From NCBI RefSeq assembly GCF_030247195.1, contig NC_080671.1:98815845-98879844 (forward strand): a stretch of DNA of 64,000 nt, given 5' to 3'. Every line of letters starts with the position of its first letter. Within the stretch, counting starts at the first letter, position 1. The notes below the pieces were generated by a model. It did not search any database. It had not been told where the DNA came from and saw nothing but the letters and a program-made list of their open reading frames with translations. Shown here in pieces: positions 57,083 to 64,000 of this stretch. Origin of the DNA: Topomyia yanbarensis. Its lineage: Eukaryota; Arthropoda; Insecta; Diptera; Culicidae. The translations under genes were made by a program, and so were the position numbers.

Positions 57083-58329
57083 GGGGAATTATGGTTAAAA
57101 CCGACACCTTAAGCTTAACTCTTTTTTGGGTTACCACAAAATCAATAAAATTATAGTTTATACACAGAATTCTTCTTCGGAAAATTCTTAACAAGGCTTA
57201 ATTTTGTCAGCGCTTCAAAAAATGAATTTCATTAAAAATTATTGATTGCAAAACTTGGAAAACAAAGTGACTTCTTTTAGGCACTGCGGGTAAAACCCAT
57301 TTAATGTATTTTCTCTCCACTTTATTAAAATCTTTATCTTTACTAAAATGTGTTATACGCGTCATTAATAAAGTGAGAGTATGTGTGATGCAAAAATGTG
57401 CTTTTTGTAGCTTCATCATGTAGTGAGGAGAAGAGAGTTCGAAAGCGTAGTATTATAAACAAGAGTATTTTATGCTATAGGATTATTTCTTGGTATTGAT
57501 ATTTCCAAGTAATCCTTATGCACATCATTGGAACCGTCAGTGTCATTTTATTTCGTAAGAGAAGATTTGCAAGTGTTCTACATTTTGCTAATAGGATTCA
57601 TTCATTTGTGAGTGACACACACTTCTTAGTAAAATAACCTGGTTCTACCGGGGTATACAAAAGATCATTATCATCACTATGATAAAGTTCATCTATGAGA
57701 AACCAAGAGAACACTAGAAATTCGGTTTCATGAGCTTTTTGCAGAAATAGCAAAAGCTTCAATAGAATATGATAAGAAAAAATTCAAGATTTTTAATTTT
57801 TAATGAGACTCATAAGAAATAAACACAATAAAAGTATTTCTGTGTATCTTTACTATTACTATAGTGTGCTAATAGTGTAATTGAAGTGTCACTAATGATC
57901 ACAGCCTTTTGTAATGAATCGCAAATAATTACAACCATGTTAACAGCGTGTCGGTTTTACCCTAACAAAAGGGTGTCGGTTTTACCCAAAAAGCGAACAT
58001 TTTTCTTAAAAGCAATAAAAAAATATTGAATACCTCAAAATCGTCTTCAATATACCCAGTTAATCATAAAAAAGGCCAATAATAATAGATACTGAAAAAA
58101 GTGGTGATTTGAAAAGCTTTTGTTCGGTTTAAACCTTACAATCTATCAACAAAATTTTACATTCAGTAGAGTATAAACGCTACCGTCGCAAATCCAATTT
58201 GTGTTCAAATGCTCTACATAATCGTGCTAATAATAAAGTATTATTATGAAATGAACAAAAATTTGATTTCTAGGGAAAATTGTGGGGTGTCGGTTTTACC
58301 CACAGTGTCGGTTTTACCCATAATTCCCC
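57083..58329. mobile_element. TA-flanked element with repeated GTGTCGG motifs (copy 2)
   Basis: The ends GGGGAATTATGGTTAAAACC and, inverted, GGGGAATTATGGGTAAAACC have TA on both sides (57081-57082, 58330-58331). 1247 bp. It shares with 43297-44250 the order of internal blocks (CTGCGGGTAA, TGTGTGATGCAA, TTTGTAGCTTCATC, GCGTGTCGGTTTTACCC) and the repeated TGTCGGTTTTACCC motif near 57950, 57970, 58290 and 58308. Confidence 0.82.
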
Positions 58330-58397
58330 TACATACTTATTTACATATGCATTAGATACGTACATGTACATATGTATATATACAGATAAATGTATAC

Positions 58398-60043
58398 TAG
58401 GGTGGGGCATTGTTATATGGAAAAACGTAATCATAGGCACATCAACCGAGCACAGCACTTTTTGGTACCTTTTGGGGTCCCAAACAACTGTGCAAAATTT
58501 GGGGTCGATCGGTGTTGACCCGACGTGGCGCATTGCGTTTGAAATTTGTATGGAGATTAGTATGGGAAAACCTTCATTTTTGCATTTTTAATTCTACAGA
58601 CTACAATTCTTCTTGTAGTATGTCAACAAATAGATAGAAGTATAGTCTAGGATATGCTGAACAACTTTGCCGAAGGATGTATGGTGTTAGAATGTCTCTA
58701 AGCCTAGTAATAGCTGTTCAAAGTTCGACACATCGAATTAAATGCCAAAAATCATTTTTATTGCCAACACTTCTGGTGTACCAATGGTATTTCATATAGC
58801 ATTCCAAAATAGCATTATATATTTTAGATTTACCACATTGGTATGTTTGGATGAATTATTCAAAAGCCTTAGCTCAATTTCATGACCGTAGGTAGTTGAG
58901 CAATAGGGCGTAGTAAGGGGTGAGCGGGGGGGGGGACTTTAATGTGTAGAAATTCGAACTGAAATGTTGTCGAGTTGGAATGTTCAGACGAATTATTTCA
59001 AAACATTTACACAATAACGTACCCTTAATAGTAACGTTGAAATAAAACATACTGTATCCTTTTGCCTTGACTTTTATCAATAGAAGTTACGTTACAGACT
59101 GAATCAACTGATGTCGAATTGATATATCAGAGGATTGCATTGATTATATTTCAGTTTAATACGCACTATGATTTGATGGGATGCTCATTTCGCTGCTGTT
59201 CGATCACCTGAAGCAAAAATGATGTAGGGAACTGGTGGATTTCATGTTGAAATCCAGAAATTAGCTTCACGCCTCGTGATCGAACAGCATAGAATTGAGC
59301 ATGCTATCAAATCATGCGTATTATACCGGAATATAATCCTCTGACATATCAACTCGACATCATTTGATTCAGTCTGTAACATAACTTCTATTGATAAAAG
59401 TCAAGGCAAATGGGTACAGAATGTTTTATTTCATCGTTACTATTATGCGTAGGACAATGTGTAAAAGTTTTGAAATAATTCATCTGAACATTCCAACTCG
59501 ACAACATTTCAGTTCGAATTTCTACATATTAAAGTCCCCCCCCCTCACCCCTCACTACGCCCTATTGCACAACTACCTCATGAAATTGAGCTAAGGCTTT
59601 TGAATAATTCATCCAAACATATCAATGTGATAAATCTAATATAAATAATGTTATTTTGGAATTCTATATGAAATTCCATTGGTAAACTCGCAGTGTTCGC
59701 AATAAAAATGATTTTTGGCATTTAATTCGACGTATTGAACTTTGAACAGTCATAACTTGGCTTAGAGACATTCTAACACCATACATCATTCGGCAAAGTT
59801 GTTTAGTATATCCTGGACTACACTTCTATCTATTTGTTGGTATACTACAGGAAGAATTGTAGTCTGTAGAATTAAAAATGCAGAAATGTAGGTTTTCCCC
59901 TACTAATCTCCATACAAATTTCAAACGCAATGCGCTACGCCGGGTCAACACCAATCGACCCCAAATTTTGCACAGTTTTTTGGGACCCCAAAAGGAACCA
60001 AAAAAGCGCTGTGCTGAAAAAACGATCATTTTGCCCCACCCTA
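58398..60043. mobile_element. 1.65-kb foldback element, hAT-like
   Basis: Nearly the entire element is one inverted repeat: arms of about 800 bp (58398-59205 and 59245-60043) meet at an AT-rich centre near 59225. The termini are TAGGGTGGGGCA and its complement, flanked by the perfect octamer ATGTATAC (58390-58397, 60044-60051). An 8-bp duplication fits hAT. C/G runs (58927-58936, 59538-59547) lie at mirror positions. The arms differ by scattered substitutions, so they have diverged since formation. No transposase. Confidence 0.88.
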
Positions 60044-60439
60044 ATGTATACATAGAAGGATATATAAGCATGATATAATCGAAACTTTACTGTACAAACA
60101 TTTTGCAAATATTTTATCAGGGGCCGTACACTAATTACGTAAGGTTTTTTTTAGATCTTTTCAACCTCCCCCTCCCACCACGTAGGAGTTCTTGAGATTT
60201 TGGTGAACTCCCCCTCCCCCACAAATCCCCGACTACATACGGGGAACGTGTCATTTAAGCCAATATATTCTGATTCCTGATTCCTCTTCCTACATAAGGT
60301 CTTATCATGATTTTCGTAATTAAAAAATAATATTGTTAATTATTTAAACAATAAGACAGCGAAAAAGATATTTATAGATTTATTAGAAGAAAATTCAAAA
60401 CAAAATTTAACTATAACTATCCGCTGTAATGTTATTGGC

Positions 60440-61782
60440 ATCTTAATCTCTCCCAGTCGAAATTTAAGAATAACCTTTAGGATATATTCAAAAACTCCGA
60501 TTAGGTCCACATAATCTGCTTTGCCATATACATTCGATATCACATCGGGTGTACCTCAAGGCAGTCACCTTGGACCTCTTCTCTTCGTGCTCTTTGTGAA
60601 TGACATTTGCAGCGAATTGACATCGTGTAAGGTGATGTACGCAGGTGATCTGAAAATTTATCGCATCATAACAACTCTGGTAGATTGTTATGCACTTCAG
60701 ATGGACATTGATAGGATCATGGCATGGTGTGATAGAAACGGAATGACTATAAACATTCAGAAATGCAACATAATCACATTCACACGAATACTCTCGCCAA
60801 TTACGTTTGAGTATGCAGTGAGTGCTGCCCAAGTAAAACGAGTTTCATCAATCAAGGACCTTGGTATCATACTTGACCGTAAGATACGTTTCATCGAACA
60901 CCTCAATGCAGTAACTGCAAAAGCCTATGCAGTACTAGGACTCATCAAACGAAACACCCAAGATTTCAACGACGTCTACTGCCTGAAGGCACTGTACATC
61001 AGTCTGGTACGCAGCATTCTAGAGTATGGAGTTATCGTTTGGGCCCCGTATCACACCGTACACATTAATCGCATAGAACGGGTGCAAAAGAGCTTCGTCC
61101 GGTATGCCCTAGGGACAGATCACTCTAAGAATGTGTAACAAATTTGCATCAAATTGAAAAAAATGCATTTAATTTCAATTTTTGCATCAGCTTTGCACTG
61201 CCTCGCAGAAAAGTTTGTTTAACAAACGTCCTACATTGATCCACTTTGTTCGACGTTTTGTTAAATGTAGGGCTAGTTTTTCTATAGGGTTTTGACGTCT
61301 TACACGCAACGCAAACAACATTGCACGCAACGCAAAATACATTATGAATTTCTATTTTGATGGAAATAAATGCATTTAATTTCGCTGATTTTTAAAAATG
61401 CATCACAAGTGATCTGCCCCTAGGGTATGCCCTTCGACGGCTTCCCTGGCGAAATCGATTTGAACTACCACCGTATGAGCATCGTTGTGCTCTTATCAAC
61501 CTGCCTACGCTACGAAACAGGAGAGTTTTTCTGCAGCGACTTTTTGTGTTCGATCTTCTCGCTGACAACATTGACTGCCCTCTGCTTCTCGCTAAGCTGG
61601 ACTTCAACGTTCCTGGTAGGTCTCTGCGGAGAATGGACTTCTTTCGGCGCTCTACTCATCGCACGCAGTACGGCCAGAATGACCCGGTAGATGTTTACCG
61701 TCAGCTCTTCAATAGCGTTTTTCATCATTTTGACTTTAATTTAAGTAGAGAAATGTTCAAATTGAAAATAGGTTTTAGTTAG
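60440..61782 (+). pseudogene. 5'-truncated LINE: reverse transcriptase and C-terminus
   Basis: The readable part begins in the RT at SGVPQGSHLGPLLFVLFVND. The active site is YAGD rather than YADD, so a catalytic Asp is lost. SSIKDLGIILDRK, LVRSILEYGVIVWAPYH and RVQKSFVRYAL follow. The frame resumes after a 315-bp insertion as RRLPWRNRFELPPYEHRCAL and LQRLFVFDLLADN, and ends at 61782. This is typical of mosquito jockey-superfamily LINEs. The endonuclease is absent. It is a different family from the LINE at 11.2 kb. Confidence 0.88.
61111..61425. mobile_element. MITE in the LINE, 'AGGGRCAGATCACT' ends
   Basis: TATGCCCT is present on both sides (61103-61110, 61426-61433) and belongs to the LINE codons. 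The terminal repeats are CCTAGGGACAGATCACT and, inverted, CCTAGGGGCAGATCACT. If the CCCT is counted as terminal repeat, the duplication is only TATG. Internal ACGCAACGCAAA repeats occur near 61305-61340. hAT-type is favoured if the duplication is eight bases. Confidence 0.78.
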
Positions 61783-62963
61783 TATAGTGTTTCAGTCTGT
61801 ACGAAAATTATTAATTCGAAGACAGTATATATAATAATATATTCAACTTCCTTGGAATCTATTTCTTTGCAATGTAAAACTTAATCCTTTACAAGGCAGT
61901 GGCAACTATATGGCCACCTTTTCGCTTCATTCATAATGCGGAAATATGAAGTGAGAAGTGTTCCAGTCTTATGAAATCTACTAGGAGACTGGCAACTCTT
62001 CTTATTACTTTTTATTTAGATACAGTGGAAAGTGCCAGATTGGTGAAGAGTTTTTTGAAAAAAATACGGCGATATCCTTTTGGACAATATACTGAAAAAA
62101 TACTTTAGACCCAACAAGTTGGTGATGCAAATTGGTAAAAACAGATATTTTCAATCCGAAAATTTGGTAAAAATTGCAAAAAAAAATAAGATGAATAAAT
62201 GAACGTCCGTTATCTGTGGTCTCATTTTTCAACATATTCTCAGAATCTAGGGGTTATTAACTGTTAATCACCATAACCATTAACCCACCTTAATTTCTTT
62301 CTGAATTTGTTATTAAGCTCGATTTTTTTCTATATTTGCACCAATCTCTTTGGAAATATACAAACAATACGAAGACTGGCGTTTTCTAACGGGCGGTAGT
62401 AAGTATATTTTCAAAACAGTTTTTTATTACGAAATAAATGTAAATATATTCTAACAGTGAAAGAACCATGTTTCTATTAATGTAACATTTATTAATAGCC
62501 CCAAACTCTGGGCCTTACAAAGGGTTAAAAGAATCCATAACCTTTTCTGGTGTATATTTATTAAAATACAGTTCATACTCTGACAATATTCGGCCTGCAA
62601 GATCTTTGACAAATCAATGACAGAAATTTTTTTCGGATACCTTGAGGGTTTGAAGCGAACGTTTGAAAAGAAGGATATTGGCCTAACAACACATGGCACA
62701 AATTAGAAATAGTTTCCTATCTTATGAAAAGAATATTTTTCTTAGTGATTTCTTTTTTCGTACTTATTTCTTGATATTACGTAAGAAATGAAGAACCCTT
62801 ACCCTGCCCTTAAGTAATTAGTGTATGGCCCCTCAGGACTACAAATATTTTCTTTGCCAAGTTGGATGCAACATTAATTTTGCAGGGAAGAAGCAGACAA
62901 AAGAAAGTTTAGTCTTCTCAAAGCTACACAATTACTTCGCACACATATAATTAGCTTGGACAT

Positions 62964-63440
62964 GAACCCCTTCATGCCCTTGTTGTTTATAACTCTACAA
63001 CTTTTGATATGGACAAGCTTTGCTCACAAGAACAAGTAAGACTAATAACTGTGACTAGTATCCGTTATTTGAACACCAACACTTGTAAGTATTATGCGTA
63101 GAACTGAAGTTATTGCAATTATTGTGATTGGATTCCTCAGAAGCAGTGCTTCCAGGAGCAGTTTAAGTTAACGGTGAAAAATGAAATTTTGATATATTTT
63201 CGTTGTCTTCAAATATAATTGTAAACTGATAAATGATTTCGAATGTTTTCGACTACATTTTTCAAACAATTGGACTATTATAAAAATTCAAGGAAAATGC
63301 TATTGAGTATCGGAAGGTGAATTTGGAGCAGCTTCTAACACTGCAAGGAAAGCATCTATCTTGATTAAAGCAACAGTTTTAGGGAAACAGTTTGGGAATA
63401 ATATATACGCTAGAAAAAGCTTGGGCATGAAAGCGTTAAT
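62964..63440. mobile_element. TTAA-type piggyBac-like MITE, 'CCCATTCATGCCCA' family (copy 2)
   Basis: Diverged copy of 41897-42415. It keeps CCCTTCATGCCCTTGTTG at the left and TTGGGCATGAAAGCGTTAA at the right. The left TTAA is decayed to GAAC. Confidence 0.7.
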
Positions 63441-63545
63441 AATTATGTCAGATCAGTAGAAGGTTTTATCACACAATTTTGAAATGGATAATAGGATAAT
63501 TGAGAAATAGCAAGATGGATGTGAGTCATGACAGTTGCCCCGAAC

Positions 63546-63549
<4 letters not shown>

Positions 63550-63586
<37 letters not shown>
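63550..63586. repeat. (GA)n microsatellite
   Basis: About 18 uninterrupted GA dinucleotides. Confidence 0.97.
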
Positions 63587-63591
<5 letters not shown>

Positions 63592-64000
63592 GATGAGAAA
63601 GCGGGGAGCGTGTTAGGAATGGCAAATGATTGTTTTATATACAGGGTGCTTGGTTCATGGTTAAGAACCCTTTCGGGGGGTGATAGACTGTCATATGGGG
63701 AAAAAACCGTCATGGGAGAAAAAAATCGTTCTACACATACCATCAAATCTAAACTGTTACAAAGTTATTGAACTTCTTGTGTAAAAAACTTATTTGTCTT
63801 AAAATACCTCTTACTTTAAAAATCTACTTTGTATTTTAAACCTTCTAGTTCCATTCGAAAGGTGAGAAAATTTCCTATTGAATGGTGTTCTCATATCTTT
63901 TAGTTAAGCAGTTTTAATTACCTTTCAGCTATAAAGTAGTTAAAAGTTAGTGTTTTTGAGGAGGTTTTTGCTAATTTTCTCGAAATAATGAAGTATGATT
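63587..64000. other. Non-coding end of window
   Basis: No gene. 'ACAGGGTGCTTGGTTCATGG' near 63641 may be the start of an element that continues past the window. Confidence 0.3.

Larger units (their letters stand above)
60120..62832. mobile_element. Element with 'GGGGCCGTACACTAATTACGTA' terminal repeats
   Basis: The left GGGGCCGTACACTAATTACG and inverted right GGGGCCATACACTAATTACT match over about 22 bp. TCA precedes the left end and follows the right, a possible 3-bp duplication. The C-rich interior after the left end resembles the MITE at 6744. A LINE fragment occupies the middle. Alternatively these are two solo ends of one MITE family with unrelated DNA between. Confidence 0.55.

Overview
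This is eukaryotic, TE-dense, AT-rich DNA, most likely from a mosquito (Culicidae). Three observations support that. The muscle myosin heavy chain gene (Mhc) has the insect exon architecture: clustered alternative converter exons, a pair of hinge exons, and an internal myosin rod protein start. A cytochrome b5-related desaturase gene lies beside it, as I recall it does in Drosophila (TU-36B / Cyt-b5-r beside Mhc at 36B). There are also two tRNA-derived SINEs resembling mosquito Feilai. The species cannot be fixed from the sequence.

Layout. 1-19.7 kb is transposable-element territory: two oppositely oriented TTAA-flanked piggyBac-like elements (344-6398), a 120-bp coding-phase tandem repeat (7.4-8.0 kb), a hAT element nested inside another hAT (9.1-11.2 kb), a decayed non-LTR retrotransposon (11.2-14.9 kb) carrying a 121-bp hairpin MITE, and two back-to-back palindromic MITEs (15.8-16.3 kb). 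19.9-21.4 kb holds Cyt-b5-r on the + strand, cut by a run of exactly 500 N. 25.2-28.7 kb is a broken, partly duplicated histone cluster (H3, H2B, H3, H2B, H4), all pseudogenes, but with three intact histone mRNA 3' stem-loops.

31.1-39.8 kb is the 3' two-thirds of Mhc on the + strand: three alternative converter exons of 118 nt, the lever-arm exon, the rod exons, two alternative 79-nt hinge exons, and two alternative C-terminal exons. Inside intron 12 and running into exon 13 is an alternative N-terminus that would make a headless myosin rod protein. The catalytic motor-domain exons are not in the window. They are either in the gap or lost, because upstream of the first converter exon there are only repeats and histone debris.

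41-64 kb is repeats again: TTAA-flanked MITEs, two TA-flanked elements with repeated 'GTGTCGG' motifs, a 2.6-kb hAT-like element, arrays of a (CA)n-containing dispersed repeat, a 1.65-kb palindromic hAT-like foldback element, and a second LINE fragment. I see no convincing host gene there. The two real host genes are both muscle-related (Mhc, and a desaturase whose fly counterpart is, from memory, muscle-expressed). Everything else is mobile DNA or pseudogene.
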